From Fulvimarina uroteuthidis (GTDB lineage: Bacteria > Pseudomonadota > Alphaproteobacteria > Rhizobiales > Rhizobiaceae): a stretch of 64,000 nt of DNA. Positions 10,166 through 18,167 of this stretch are shown piece by piece. The stretch spans positions 806,001 through 870,000 of the forward strand of contig NZ_JAXLPB010000001.1 of assembly GCF_034321785.1 (NCBI RefSeq). Direction: 5' to 3'. Position 1 is the first letter of the stretch, and every line of letters begins with the position of its first letter. The position numbers and the translations under genes were made by a program. The notes under the pieces were generated by a model that saw only the letters and a program-made list of their open reading frames with translations, made no database searches and had not been told where the DNA came from.

Positions 10166-10459
10166 TCACGCGGGCTTTTTGAACCCGCGCATCATGGCCC
10201 GCATGGTCTCGCGAGCCTGATCGTTGAACTCTTCGACGGTCTCGGGAATATGCCGGGGCTCGTCCACTTTGAACCCGCCGATCCGGTATCGCTGCCGCCA
10301 TTCTCGCGCGTCCGTCTCGCTCATGACCTCGACCGCGAACTGGAGACGGGCAAGGTCCATCTCCATGATGTCGCGATCGGACCATCCGCGAAGGGTGGTG
10401 ACGGCAGCTTCATAAAGCTTCTCGCACCACTCCTCGAAGGTTACGAGACGTGGGGATCG
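10166..10459 (-). CDS. T part of the G-T tail assembly chaperone, made by -1 frameshift
   Basis: The frame is open from 10459 to the stop at 10166 and has no convincing start of its own (the first ATG is at 10366). It reads RSPRLVTFEEWCEKLYEAA and so on, 97 residues. Ribosomes that slip by -1 on the heptamer at 10465-10459 of the upstream gene would join it to residue 126 of G and give a fusion of about 223 residues. In lambda-like phages such fusion proteins bind the tape measure during tail assembly. An ATG at 10366 could also give a 66-residue product. The next gene downstream is the tape measure, as expected. Confidence 0.8.
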   Translation of the reverse strand, partial: RSPRLVTFEEWCEKLYEAAVTTLRGWSDRDIMEMDLARLQFAVEVMSETDAREWRQRYRIGGFKVDEPRHIPETVEEFNDQARETMRAMMRGFKKPA

Positions 10460-10836
10460 TTTCCCTCATCGTCGTGGTCATCTTCGACATGGCCGATCGC
10501 CGGCGTGTCGCCGCGCTCTTCGTCGATCATGTCCTTCGGCACCTTGCCGCCGTTCTGGATGATCCGCAGGAAGCGGACGAGCGGCGTCAGCATGTTGCTC
10601 ATGCCAGTGCGGTAGACCGCTTCGGCCGTGTCCGCCGTTGAGATGTTCGCGTCCTTCGGCAGTCCCGCGCGCGTGATGACGATGTATGCCTCGAGATCGG
10701 ACTTCATCAAACCGTCCCATGCCGCCTGCATGTTGCCGAAGTGGCGGTTGATCGTGGTCGCAGCCTTGAGACTGGAGCGGAGGACGTAGTCTTCACCGTC
10801 CAGCGTGATGGGCGTGTCAGAGTTGAGTTTCGACAT
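10441..10836 (-). CDS. Tail assembly chaperone (G-like)
   Basis: A 131-residue protein between major tail protein and tape measure, the usual place of the G chaperone. Residues 1-110 are a compact helical domain (ITLDGEDYVLRSSLKAATTI near the start). The C-terminus is acidic, HVEDDHDDEGNDPHVS, and the slippery sequence lies in the codons for EGN. The zero-frame product ends at TAA (10441-10443). Function is inferred from position and frameshift architecture. Confidence 0.82.
   Translation of the reverse strand: MSKLNSDTPITLDGEDYVLRSSLKAATTINRHFGNMQAAWDGLMKSDLEAYIVITRAGLPKDANISTADTAEAVYRTGMSNMLTPLVRFLRIIQNGGKVPKDMIDEERGDTPAIGHVEDDHDDEGNDPHVS
10459..10465 (-). promoter_or_regulatory. -1 ribosomal frameshift site GGGAAAC
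   Basis: On the minus strand the codons GAG GGA AAC contain the canonical heptamer G GGA AAC, in phase with the G gene. Slipping gives GGG AAA and then CGA in the -1 frame, which stays open for 97 codons. Lambda uses GGGAAAG at the same point between its G and T genes. Confidence 0.8.
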
Positions 10837-10878
10837 ATCGGGTGTTCCTTGGTTGTCGGATTGTGCCGGGTGATGAAG

Positions 10879-10930
10879 GTCGGGTGGGGCGACGAGACCC
10901 GACGACGCGCCGCCCCTAGCTCACGTGAGC
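10879..10930. repeat. Inverted repeats between major tail protein and chaperone genes
   Basis: The 98-base gap holds GTCGGGT / ACCCGAC (10879-10885 with 10897-10903) and a perfect 12-base palindrome GCTCACGTGAGC (10919-10930). The second lies just after the major tail protein stop. Neither is followed by a T-run, so they may be RNA-processing or stability hairpins. Confidence 0.4.
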
Positions 10931-10935
10931 GTCGG

Positions 10936-11397
10936 TTAGGCCGCGAGGACTTCGATCGGGGCTTCCTGCGGCTGCATGCTGAAGGTGATCATCTGCGTGT
11001 CGTTCGGACCGCCGAGGCCGGTGTTCGCCGACATGACGAGGACCGAGGTGTAGTAGGTGTCGAAGGTGCCGGTCTCGGTCGGGATCTCGACCTTGACGTT
11101 GTAGGACGAGCGCGTTTCGGCCGCTGCGACCATGGCCTGCTGGCCCGGATCGTCAGAGCGGCGCGAGCAGACGAGCTCCATCGTGACGCCGTTCGCCGTG
11201 CCCTTGGCGTGACGGGTGCGGGGATCGTCCACTTCCTCGACGGTGATGTCCTGGAACGTGTCGCCGAACCCGGGCATGGTCCGGACGCCTTTGACCTGGA
11301 TGTACGTGTCGGCCGCCAGCGCGACCTCGGTGTAATCTGCGGTGATGCCGCCGATGCTGAACTTGGCCGATGCGACTGGAAGGGGGTTGTTCGCCAT
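10936..11397 (-). CDS. Major tail protein
   Basis: A 153-residue protein with the size, acidic beta-rich composition and position of a siphovirus tail tube subunit. Features include MANNPLPVASAKFSIGG at the start, repeated short beta-like segments and a C-terminal MITFSMQPQEAPIEVLAA. It stands directly before the G/T chaperones and after the tail terminator. The gene is preceded by its own hairpin/T-run and followed by hairpins, as would suit a strongly expressed gene with a separately controlled message. The assignment is by position and general appearance. Confidence 0.75.
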   Translation of the reverse strand: MANNPLPVASAKFSIGGITADYTEVALAADTYIQVKGVRTMPGFGDTFQDITVEEVDDPRTRHAKGTANGVTMELVCSRRSDDPGQQAMVAAAETRSSYNVKVEIPTETGTFDTYYTSVLVMSANTGLGGPNDTQMITFSMQPQEAPIEVLAA

Positions 11398-11421
11398 GAC
11401 CGTTTATCTCCTTGGATGGCA

Positions 11422-11446
11422 CAAAAAAGCCGCCCCGAAGGACGGC
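11422..11446 (-). terminator. Intrinsic terminator upstream of the major tail protein gene
   Basis: On the minus strand GCCGTCC, a TTCG tetraloop and GGGCGGC (11446-11429, one mismatch) precede a T-run at 11428-11422. It sits 25 bases before the ATG of the major tail gene, inside the late operon. Confidence 0.65.
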
Positions 11447-11489
11447 CATGGTCTCGCGGAATGCGAGGATTGAAGCGCGATGGTCCGCG

Positions 11490-11729
11490 CTATTCGGGGT
11501 CGGCTTGGCCGAACGCCTTCTCGGCAGGGTCGACCGCCGCGGCCTTCTTGGCCGGCTTGGCGTCTTGGCCAACGCTGACGAGGCGTGCGTTCTCTTTGGC
11601 CTTCAGGCGGGTGTCGTCGCGATCGAGCGCGATCGACTTGGTTTCGCCCGGATCAAGATGGACGCGGGCGCCGGTGTTCGTGGTGAACGACTGAATTCGG
11701 TTGCTCGTGTTCGTGACTTTGATCGTCAT
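11490..11729 (-). CDS. Small phage protein, 79 aa, unknown function
   Basis: The protein starts at ATG 11729 (MTIKVTNTSNRIQSFTT), which overlaps the upstream stop by ATGA. An earlier in-frame start at 11744 would overlap more. Residues 1-45 read as a short beta domain with an LDPGETKSIAL stretch seen in many small phage proteins, followed by a Lys/Ala-rich tail. It lies between the tail terminator and major tail genes. No function is assigned. Confidence 0.6.
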   Translation of the reverse strand: MTIKVTNTSNRIQSFTTNTGARVHLDPGETKSIALDRDDTRLKAKENARLVSVGQDAKPAKKAAAVDPAEKAFGQADPE

Positions 11730-12139
11730 GCGAACGTCTCCCATTCGATGGTGGTGGGGATCATCGCCAGAGCGCCGTCAACGAGCGTTGGTCCGACGCT
11801 GGGGCGCTTGGTGATGCGGGTGCGGACGCCGCCATCGGTCAGACGGAGGTCGACCGCGAAGTGATCGGCGATCTCACCGGCGAGCGCGACGTGATCCGTT
11901 TCCCCGGTGTTCTCGGGGGCGAAGACATCCACCTGGTAGAGGCCCATGTGCCTGTGCGGACCGTCGCTTGCGACGAACAAACGGCCAGTCTGGTTCGGAA
12001 TGAGTGTTTCGCGCAGGTAAACGCCCGACGGCGCCGTGAACTGGCGGTTGGTGAAGGCGATCGGCAGGGTGCGATGCCGGGCGAAATCTATCAGGTGCGA
12101 GCGAAGGGCGCGGAGGATCGCAGGTTCCGGCGATGGCAT
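11726..12139 (-). CDS. Tail terminator/completion-like protein, 137 aa
   Basis: The sequence begins MPSPEPAILRALRSHLIDFA and contains PSGVYLRETLIPNQTG and IPTTIEWETFA. This pattern resembles minor tail or tail-terminator proteins of the DUF4128 kind, which cap the tail tube. The gene lies between the neck proteins and the major tail protein and starts by TGATG overlap with the preceding gene. The family call is from memory of the pattern and should be treated as probable. Confidence 0.6.
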   Translation of the reverse strand: MPSPEPAILRALRSHLIDFARHRTLPIAFTNRQFTAPSGVYLRETLIPNQTGRLFVASDGPHRHMGLYQVDVFAPENTGETDHVALAGEIADHFAVDLRLTDGGVRTRITKRPSVGPTLVDGALAMIPTTIEWETFA

Positions 12140-12408
12140 CAGGGCTTCCAGCCTGAGCCGTCTGCAAACGTGATTTCGGCGAGTTCTTTCATCTCGCCCG
12201 TTGCAGGGTCCATCATGCGGAAAGAAGGGGCGGCGTCCAAGCGGTCTATCTCAACGGCTGAGAACGCAATGTCAGCACGAACGAAATCACAACCGACAAT
12301 TCTGATGTCGATCTCGGTGATTCCGCGAATGCGCTCACCGGTCTCGCCGTTGAACACCTTTGTTTGGAAGCTTGTTCCGCCTTCGCTGACGACACGAACC
12401 GACTTCAT
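12139..12408 (-). CDS. Small phage protein, 89 aa, unknown function
   Basis: The sequence starts MKSVRVVSEGGTSFQTKVFN and ends ADGSGWKP. It is probably a small beta-rich protein. It lies in the neck/tail joining block and its stop overlaps the next start by TGATG, so it belongs to the operon. The protein has no recognised domain. Confidence 0.6.
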   Translation of the reverse strand: MKSVRVVSEGGTSFQTKVFNGETGERIRGITEIDIRIVGCDFVRADIAFSAVEIDRLDAAPSFRMMDPATGEMKELAEITFADGSGWKP

Positions 12409-12426
12409 GTGCTATCCCTTCCCGCG

Positions 12427-12654
12427 ATGCCGAACCGCGAACCTTTGTCCGATGATGCCGCCTATGAGCGGCTGGCGAACGCTCTGAACGCCCTTGGCAA
12501 CGAGCCGGGCGCGACCGTGCGGGCCGATACCGCGATCAAGGCCGCCAGGCGCTCGCTCAATCTGTTGATGTTCGGGCTTCTCGCCGCCCAGGCCGCAGGC
12601 TCCGATGAGGTGCCGGGGATCAAAGCCCCAGCCGCCTCTTCAGATCCCGCGTAA
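12427..12654 (+). CDS. Small opposite-strand protein, 75 aa (moron candidate)
   Basis: A plus-strand frame fills the only sizeable gap in the head-tail joining block (12409-12619) and overlaps the end of the minus-strand gp10-like gene by 35 bases. It reads MPNREPLSDDAAYERLANAL at the start and contains a short hydrophobic run NLLMFGLLAAQAAG. Codon use is coding-like, with mainly G or C at third positions. No ribosome site is obvious before ATG 12427, so it could be leaderless or start elsewhere. No family is recognised. Confidence 0.45.
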   Translation: MPNREPLSDDAAYERLANALNALGNEPGATVRADTAIKAARRSLNLLMFGLLAAQAAGSDEVPGIKAPAASSDPA

Positions 12655-13072
12655 CGTCGGCGACGATCTGCGGCCACCTCTGCGCAACCATCGTTACCCA
12701 TGGCCGCGCCGGTCGCCCGCCAGATCCATAGTGGATGTACGCGCCATAGTTCGCGGTGTAGCCGAGGAAGATGGTCTCGCCGATCTCTGCGCCCTGGATG
12801 GCGAGTTCGATCGCTCCTTGATCGAGATCAGCCGCCACGCCGGGGTTCGCTCGTGACAGCGTCGGCATGGATGCTTTCGATGCCACGAGGGACGCCCGAA
12901 GGAAGCCGGTCCGCGCCTTGGCGTCCGGCGACTGCGGCCGCTCATAGACCAGCCGCTCGAGTTCAAGCGTCAGCTCCCGCGCAAGCCGTGATGCGCTCTC
13001 CCGAAAGATCGCTTCCATAGCGCCGGGGATCTTGTCCGCCCATGCGCCGACAGCTGCGGCGAAGCCGGCCAT
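12620..13072 (-). CDS. HK97 gp10-like tail completion/neck protein
   Basis: The start at 13072 (MAGFAAAVGAWADKIPGAM) overlaps the upstream stop as TGATG. The longer in-frame start at 13147 would lie deep in the upstream gene. The protein has an amphipathic N-terminal helix and a GYTANYGAYIHYGSGGRPAR segment with RPW following, the YAxxVHxGxxxxPARPF-like pattern of gp10 family proteins, which join tail to head. It is 150 residues long, within the usual size. Confidence 0.75.
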   Translation of the reverse strand: MAGFAAAVGAWADKIPGAMEAIFRESASRLARELTLELERLVYERPQSPDAKARTGFLRASLVASKASMPTLSRANPGVAADLDQGAIELAIQGAEIGETIFLGYTANYGAYIHYGSGGRPARPWVTMVAQRWPQIVADVTRDLKRRLGL

Positions 13073-14124
13073 CAGGCGGCCTCCGCTCGGAACCGGCGAA
13101 CCGTGCTGGCCAGATAGTCGACCTCCATCTGCAGGAAGCATCGGCAACCGACACGCTCGGATGCGGGCGCTCTCGGATCGCCGGGATATCTGATCGGCGC
13201 ACCGGTGGCCGGCGAGATGAAGCTCTCGTTCAAGCCGACGGTCTGACCATGCAGAACGACATGACTGTCACGCACTCGCCTATCCCGCGCGTTCCGCCAG
13301 CCCTTCTTGACGGCCTGCGCGGCGACCTTGCCCTCTCGGACCTGCTGAAGGATCGCGTCCTCACGCCCCTTGTTCAGGACGCCGGTGGTCTCGGTGCGGG
13401 CGATGATCTCGCCGCGGAGTTCGAGGAGCCGGTCGGAATATCGTCCGACGATGCGGGTCGCGACATCGGCTGGGACCGGCTTGCCGGCCTCGATCGCTTT
13501 CTTCACGGTCGCGTCGAACCGCTTATCGCGGCGTGTGCGCGTCAGGTAGTGCCGCAGCGCTTCCGGATCGCCTGATGCGAGTTCGGCCCGCGCCGAGGCG
13601 ACGAAGCGCTCCTGCGGGGCTGTGAGGCCGATGACGCCACCCTCGCGGCGGTTTGTCTGGCGTGATACCCGGCCAACCACGTCGAGGGCGGTCGAGCGCG
13701 GGTTGCGGCCTTCAGATAGGCCATCGGAGAGCGCGGCGCGGATTGCCTCGCGCTGGTCCTCGACGATGCGGGTGACGAGCTCGCTGGATTGCTGGCGAAG
13801 CTCTTGCTCGCCGATCGTGTTGCGCGTGCCGAACCGGAAGATGACGCGGGCGCCCTCAGGGTCGCGCAGGATCGGCAGGTTGTTGACCTCCGCCTGCCCG
13901 CCGGCGGCGTATGCTTCGGCCAGGACGCTCTCAAGCCGCTCGAAAGCGACAGGATCGAGGCCGATGGCTTCCACGGCGCCGGGGATGTCACCACGCTCGA
14001 GCTTTTCGACGACCACCCTGAGCGTGACCCGGTTCTTGATGTCGTCGACGGCGCGCAGGAAAGCTTCCGCAGCCTGGTCGCCGAACTGCGCGATGAGGCG
14101 TTCGATGGTGTCGCGGTGGGTCAC
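13072..14124 (-). CDS. Phage head morphogenesis protein (Mu F / SPP1 gp7-like)
   Basis: A 350-residue minor head protein. The C-terminal third carries the family pattern: EIIARTETTGVLNKGRED, then KKGWRNARDRRVRDSH, LNESFISPATGAPIRYPGD and ERVGCRCFLQ near residues 230-335. The N-terminal part is helical. In SPP1 and Mu such proteins bind the portal and help genome ejection or head assembly. It is unusually placed downstream of the capsid genes rather than next to the portal, but this occurs in phages with DUF2184 capsids. Confidence 0.8.
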   Translation of the reverse strand: MTHRDTIERLIAQFGDQAAEAFLRAVDDIKNRVTLRVVVEKLERGDIPGAVEAIGLDPVAFERLESVLAEAYAAGGQAEVNNLPILRDPEGARVIFRFGTRNTIGEQELRQQSSELVTRIVEDQREAIRAALSDGLSEGRNPRSTALDVVGRVSRQTNRREGGVIGLTAPQERFVASARAELASGDPEALRHYLTRTRRDKRFDATVKKAIEAGKPVPADVATRIVGRYSDRLLELRGEIIARTETTGVLNKGREDAILQQVREGKVAAQAVKKGWRNARDRRVRDSHVVLHGQTVGLNESFISPATGAPIRYPGDPRAPASERVGCRCFLQMEVDYLASTVRRFRAEAA

Positions 14125-14486
14125 GAACGGGCCTGCACTTCGAAGAGAATGTTCGTCGCGCCGTCCGGCGCCAACGGCTTGCTGTTTACCACCTCGTAGG
14201 TCTCACCGCCGAAGCTGATGCGATCTGAGCCGTTCGGCTGGTGGTCGAGCCCCTTGGCCGCGACAAGGATCTTGCAATCGCGGTTGCTGATCAGAGAGTT
14301 CTCGCGCTCGCCGAGGGTATATTCCACGCGGACCATCTTGGCCGTGAGCGGATCGGGCGTCGTGCCCGCGCCGTCCGGATCGTATGGATCTCGCGTGGAC
14401 GGCCGCAGGATTTGCCCGTCGCCGCCGAACTTGTCGATCAATCGCAACGCCGTGGCCTGGGATCGGCCATAATCCTTCGTCGGCAT
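14121..14486 (-). CDS. Head closure/head-tail connector protein, 121 aa
   Basis: A small protein with the pattern SFGGETYEVVNSKPLAPDGA near residues 90-110, similar in outline to phage stopper or head-closure proteins. The position between connector Ad1-like and head morphogenesis genes agrees. It overlaps the next gene by ATGA. No catalytic motif is present. Confidence 0.6.
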   Translation of the reverse strand: MPTKDYGRSQATALRLIDKFGGDGQILRPSTRDPYDPDGAGTTPDPLTAKMVRVEYTLGERENSLISNRDCKILVAAKGLDHQPNGSDRISFGGETYEVVNSKPLAPDGATNILFEVQARS

Positions 14487-14488
14487 GA

Positions 14489-14971
14489 TCAGACAACCAG
14501 AATGGCGGGGCCATAGCCGGCCACTGGTACGAGAAGCGGGCGCAGCAAGCCGTCGATCGCAGTGATGCTCGGTATCGCGTCCTTGGCAGCGTCCGCGCCT
14601 TCGAAGAATTCGGTTTCCAGAGGCCCGACCTTCTCGCGCTTCACACGCTCGGCCGCGATGACCACCGGAGATAGAATGCCGGGATTGTTGATCTCGGCGA
14701 TTGCCGCCTCATAGACCGCATATTCGACCCGAGCCGGGACGAGATCCGGAGTAATGACGTTGCCGTAGGTGTCTGAGGCACCAGTGCGCGGCCATTCACG
14801 GTCTTGGGCGGCCCCATCGGTTGGGCGTCCAGAGAAGCGGTCACCATAGACGCCGTCAACGAACAGGGAGCCCCGCTGGCGAGCGGCAGTTATGTTGCCG
14901 CCCGCTGGCATAATCAGGCCGTTGGCCGTCGCGTAGGCCGTCAGGCCGTCGTCTGTGCCATAGCCCGCCAT
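14489..14971 (-). CDS. Head-tail adaptor (DnaT-like/Ad1 family), 160 aa
   Basis: The sequence MAGYGTDDGLTAYATANGLI followed by AARQRGSLFVDGVYGDRFSG matches the pattern of the phage proteins often labelled DnaT-like ssDNA-binding, which act as head-tail adaptors in virions. Pro-rich middle and helical end VEYAVYEAAIAEINNPG are also typical. It lies immediately after the capsid block. The name DnaT-like is a database label, not evidence of DNA binding. Confidence 0.68.
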   Translation of the reverse strand: MAGYGTDDGLTAYATANGLIMPAGGNITAARQRGSLFVDGVYGDRFSGRPTDGAAQDREWPRTGASDTYGNVITPDLVPARVEYAVYEAAIAEINNPGILSPVVIAAERVKREKVGPLETEFFEGADAAKDAIPSITAIDGLLRPLLVPVAGYGPAILVV

Positions 14972-14975
14972 GGGA

Positions 14976-15377
14976 TCAGTCCTTGTTCGCTTCGACGAAC
15001 GTGGCCTTCTCGTCCTCAGTCATGGCCGGAAAGAGTTCGACCGCATCCTTGCGCAGCGACTTCGTGACTTCCTCGCCGTCCTTCGTGACGGCGAACCAGC
15101 CGGCACCCTTCTCCTTCACCGCATAGGGCGATGGATCAGGCTCGCTCGCCGTGGTCGGTCCATTTGCAAGCTCGCGAAGCTCCGAGTGGCGAAGCCCGGC
15201 CCGGCCCTGATCGGCGGCGGGCTCGTCAGCGGTGATCGTTTCCGACTTCAGCCATGCGCGCACGGCCCCCGATGTGGAGGCCATGTGCCAGTTCTCGACC
15301 GTCCTCGACCCCTTGGGCGGGATGGTGACCCCGCCGACCTTGAGCGGCGACGTGTGGTTGTTCGTGACGGTCGCCAT
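14976..15377 (-). CDS. Phage protein, 133 aa, unknown function (capsid block)
   Basis: The N-terminus (TNNHTSPLKVGGVTIPPKGS) resembles small phage proteins that form short beta domains, and the C-terminus has AVKEKGAGWFAVTKDGEEV, a short domain seen in many phage head proteins. It is the gene after the major capsid gene and starts one base inside its stop. No function is assigned. Confidence 0.6.
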   Translation of the reverse strand: MATVTNNHTSPLKVGGVTIPPKGSRTVENWHMASTSGAVRAWLKSETITADEPAADQGRAGLRHSELRELANGPTTASEPDPSPYAVKEKGAGWFAVTKDGEEVTKSLRKDAVELFPAMTEDEKATFVEANKD

Positions 15378-16309
15378 CAGATGCCATCCCCATAACGGAC
15401 TTCCTTCGTAAGCCGGATGTCGAGGCCGCCCAGGCGGAAGATGCCGGGGATCTTGTAGGTGAGGCCGACGATCTGGACCGGCAAGAAGCGATGACGCATC
15501 GGGATGTGCATCTTCATGACCTCCGGCGCATTGCGATAGGCGATCATGCGCGTGGTACCGCCGGCGCCTGCCGTCTCCAAGCCGCGAAGCGACCGGATCG
15601 TGAGAGGCTGGCCGGTTTCGGCCGTGTAGGAGTTGTTCTGCTCCAGATAGGCGCGGATCGTCAGCGAGCCGTTGCCGTCGCCGAGCCGGCGCGAGCCGAT
15701 GTAGCGGGTCTTCGACGGAGGAAGCAGAAGCGTGTCCGCCATCGCGACTTCGTTCGTGTCGGCCGCGACGCCTTCGAGAAGTTCGTTGACGTCGGCGAGG
15801 ATCTGGTCCTCGGTGGCCGTTTCCCAGGAGCCCGTCAGGTCGCCATCGATCGTGATGCCGGGATAGTCGAAAAGGCCGTTGAAGCCCTTCGCCGCATCAC
15901 CGGAGAACGCGATACGATCCACCATCCGCTCGTAGGCGAGGCGCGCGGTGTCCGCCTTCGTGGATTCGAGCGGGATCCCAAGCATCCGGGCCTGATTGAT
16001 CTCTTCGAGACCGTAATCGTACCCGATACCGGCCATGTAGACCTGCGTGGACTGCTTGTCGTGCTGCATCCCGACGACGGGGATATCGTTCGCACGATCG
16101 GCTAGCCACTCGGCCTTGCCGGCCACGTCCATCGAGTAATAGTCGACGGTCTTGATCCATTCCGGGGCCGAGTAATCGACCGGAATGAGGCCGGTGTAGC
16201 GGATGGCGGCATAGCGGGTCTGGTAGACCTGCGTTTCCACGTAGGCGGTCTGCGACGTGACGAACCCGAGGTTCGACTGCATCGCGTCGTTGGTCATGAG
16301 CGTCTGCAT
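15377..16309 (-). CDS. Major capsid protein (DUF2184-like)
   Basis: A 310-residue protein with the pattern of the DUF2184 major capsid family: an N-terminal arm with YVETQVYQTRYAAIRYTGLI, then DRANDIPVVGMQHDK, YDYGLEEINQARMLG, KADTARLAYERMVDRIAFSG and KGFNGLFDYPG. A C-terminal MRHRFLPVQIVGLTYKIPG segment completes it. The protein would assemble the icosahedral shell with an HK97 fold. The preceding gene encodes a cement-like protein. Confidence 0.85.
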   Translation of the reverse strand: MQTLMTNDAMQSNLGFVTSQTAYVETQVYQTRYAAIRYTGLIPVDYSAPEWIKTVDYYSMDVAGKAEWLADRANDIPVVGMQHDKQSTQVYMAGIGYDYGLEEINQARMLGIPLESTKADTARLAYERMVDRIAFSGDAAKGFNGLFDYPGITIDGDLTGSWETATEDQILADVNELLEGVAADTNEVAMADTLLLPPSKTRYIGSRRLGDGNGSLTIRAYLEQNNSYTAETGQPLTIRSLRGLETAGAGGTTRMIAYRNAPEVMKMHIPMRHRFLPVQIVGLTYKIPGIFRLGGLDIRLTKEVRYGDGI

Positions 16310-16321
16310 ATCGAGACCTCC

Positions 16322-16771
16322 TTACTTGAGCCGGAGCTGGGCGAGAGCGCCGTCGGCCGCGCTGGTTTCCCAGCGAGCGTTCGGCACAGCGAGAACACCG
16401 GCGCCGGCAGCTTTCGTGCCGTAGGCCCCGGTTGCGACGGTGACGGTCACGTCATCGCCTGCGGCGACAGCGCCGTCGGCCGTGACCCAGATGACGCCCT
16501 TGATGAGGATGGCGGCCGTGTCGCCCTGCGGATAGCCGTTGACGGTTGAGTTTTCGGTGGCGTTCGACAGGACCGAAACGCCCAAAGTGGACGCGTCGCC
16601 GGTCGTGGTCGGGTGGACGGACTTGTCGCCGGTGCCCTGGGTGACAGCCTTGCCGAACGGCAGGGCGGCGTCCTCGACCGTGCGAGAGATGATGTCCGCG
16701 AGCTCGGTGTTCGCGACCATGCCGGCGTAGGCGACCGGCATGTCATCGAGGTAGGTGGTCTGAAGCGCCAT
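16322..16771 (-). CDS. Capsid cement/decoration protein, 149 aa
   Basis: The protein is rich in Ala, Gly, Thr and Val with the segment GKAVTQGTGDKSVHPTT and repeated AAGDDVTVTVATGAYGT. It looks like the structural cement (gp24-like, DUF2190-like) proteins that precede the capsid gene in this kind of phage. It would bind the outer shell surface and stabilise it. Confidence 0.7.
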   Translation of the reverse strand: MALQTTYLDDMPVAYAGMVANTELADIISRTVEDAALPFGKAVTQGTGDKSVHPTTTGDASTLGVSVLSNATENSTVNGYPQGDTAAILIKGVIWVTADGAVAAGDDVTVTVATGAYGTKAAGAGVLAVPNARWETSAADGALAQLRLK

Positions 16772-16774
16772 CGG

Positions 16775-17926
16775 TTAGGCCCCCTTCTTCACGTGCGCGC
16801 CGGTGTCGTGGGCGCAGAGTTCCTGGAACGCCTTTTCGCGCGCGGCGAAGGCGTCGGCGATCTGGACGACCGGGCCGCCTGCGATGGCGTCGGCGAAGCT
16901 GTCCTTCGGCTTGCCGGCGGCCTCAACTGCGAGATCGAATGCGGCATCGACATAGGCGTCGGACTTGCCAGCCATGGCGTCGGCGCCGCGAACGGCCGTG
17001 ACGGCAGCGCGCCGGATCTCGGCGTCCGTCTTGCCGGAGAAATCGGCATCCTTCGCGAGCGTCTTCGCCTTGCCGACGAGTTCGGCCCGGGCGGCAACGC
17101 GCTTGTCGAGATCGGCGTCGGAAAGCACCTTGCCTTCCAGTTCGGCGATCTTCGCATCCTTGGTCGCGAGTTCGGCGTCCTTGGTCGCGAGCGCCTTGTC
17201 GTGATCCGAGACGAGAGCAGCCTTGTCGGCGGCGAACTGCGTCTTGAACTGTTCGATGATCGGGGCGTCCTTGTCCGTGACTTGCACGGCCTTGTCGCCC
17301 AGAACCACCGTCGTCAGATTGTCAGCCATGATGGCTTCCTTTCGGTCGTTGGTTTGGATCGGGGCAACGCCCCAAGATGAGGCCGCGGCCTCGGTATTCG
17401 CGCCGTCGCCGATGCGAAATTCATCACCCGCACGCGCCCGATCGACGATCGCGAGGTGGTTGAACCTGATGTTGCGCTGAACCGCCTGGTAGGACGCGCC
17501 ATCTTCGGCAACGCCGTCCTTCCATTCGAGGTCGCAGACGTAGCCGGCGGACAGCTGGCGCTTGCCGGCCTTCACCTTGGCGACCGTGGCGGCGTCCTTG
17601 ACGATGAGCGGAATGCGCAGGCGGCCGCCGTCACGCAGCACCTCGTCCGACACCTCGCCCTTGCCAAGGGACGCCCAATTCGCGGAGTCGACCGCGACCG
17701 ATGGGTGATCATCCGTGACCGGGGCATGGGAGAGCGAGCGAAGGCTGTCAGCCGAGAACACTTCGCTCTCCGGGCGGTAGACGTTGACGGTCGCGAGATC
17801 CGATCGGCCGACTTCCGAGCCGAGATAGGTCTGCACGCCGGTCCGCAGCGCGAACGCGTCGGCGATCAGGTAGCCGTCAGCGGTCTCGCGCGCTCCGGTA
17901 AGCGGCGATGCGTCGGTGAAATTCAT
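16775..17926 (-). CDS. DUF2213 capsid maturation protease with scaffold-like tail
   Basis: The start at 17926 (MNFTDASPLTGARETADGYL) is preferred; an earlier in-frame start at 17965 would overlap the upstream gene. Residues 1-170 match the DUF2213 pattern: LRSLSHAPVTDDHPSV, LSAGYVCDLEWKDG and RFNHLAIVDRARAG. This is the predicted prohead protease fold. Residues 195-300 form an Ala/Lys/Asp coiled coil with heptad repeats (LATKDAELATKDAKIAELEG), as in scaffolds. One gene may thus supply both protease and scaffold. Confidence 0.75.
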   Translation of the reverse strand: MNFTDASPLTGARETADGYLIADAFALRTGVQTYLGSEVGRSDLATVNVYRPESEVFSADSLRSLSHAPVTDDHPSVAVDSANWASLGKGEVSDEVLRDGGRLRIPLIVKDAATVAKVKAGKRQLSAGYVCDLEWKDGVAEDGASYQAVQRNIRFNHLAIVDRARAGDEFRIGDGANTEAAASSWGVAPIQTNDRKEAIMADNLTTVVLGDKAVQVTDKDAPIIEQFKTQFAADKAALVSDHDKALATKDAELATKDAKIAELEGKVLSDADLDKRVAARAELVGKAKTLAKDADFSGKTDAEIRRAAVTAVRGADAMAGKSDAYVDAAFDLAVEAAGKPKDSFADAIAGGPVVQIADAFAAREKAFQELCAHDTGAHVKKGA

Positions 17927-17937
17927 GGGATGCCCTC

Positions 17938-18165
17938 TTAGGCGGTGACGTGCTTGACCGCCCACATGACGGCTTCCTCGGTCTTCGTCTTGGCGATGGA
18001 AAGCTCGCGACTTCCGCCGATGCTTTCGATCAGCGTCAGAAGCTCCGCGCCCTTGTCCTTGACGGCGACCATCTGGGCCTTCTCGGCGTCGGACAGGACG
18101 CGATACTTGTGGCGCACGGCATTGTTCGAGGTGCGATCGTCGCTGGTGCTTTCGACTTCGGCCAT
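17938..18165 (-). CDS. acb2: Acb2/Tad1-like hairpin protein (anti-CBASS candidate)
   Basis: A 75-residue, mostly helical protein read from ATG 18165, with GAGAGAGG just upstream. It carries the pattern HKYRVLSDAEKAQM, VKDKGAELLTLIESIGG, SRELSIAKTKTEEA and MWAVKHVTA. This matches my memory of the Acb2/Tad1 hairpin family, whose known members bind cyclic di- and trinucleotides as sponges and so block CBASS and some Thoeris signalling. It lies directly after the portal gene with two bases between them. Without a search the exact ligand class cannot be told. A structural role is the main alternative. Confidence 0.72.
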   Translation of the reverse strand: MAEVESTSDDRTSNNAVRHKYRVLSDAEKAQMVAVKDKGAELLTLIESIGGSRELSIAKTKTEEAVMWAVKHVTA

Positions 18166-18167
18166 GG

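Noticed and set aside
10147..10192. CGCGGG/CCCGCG hairpin near 10168-10189 as a terminator
   Set aside because: It lies in the coding end of the T frame and has no T-run on either strand.
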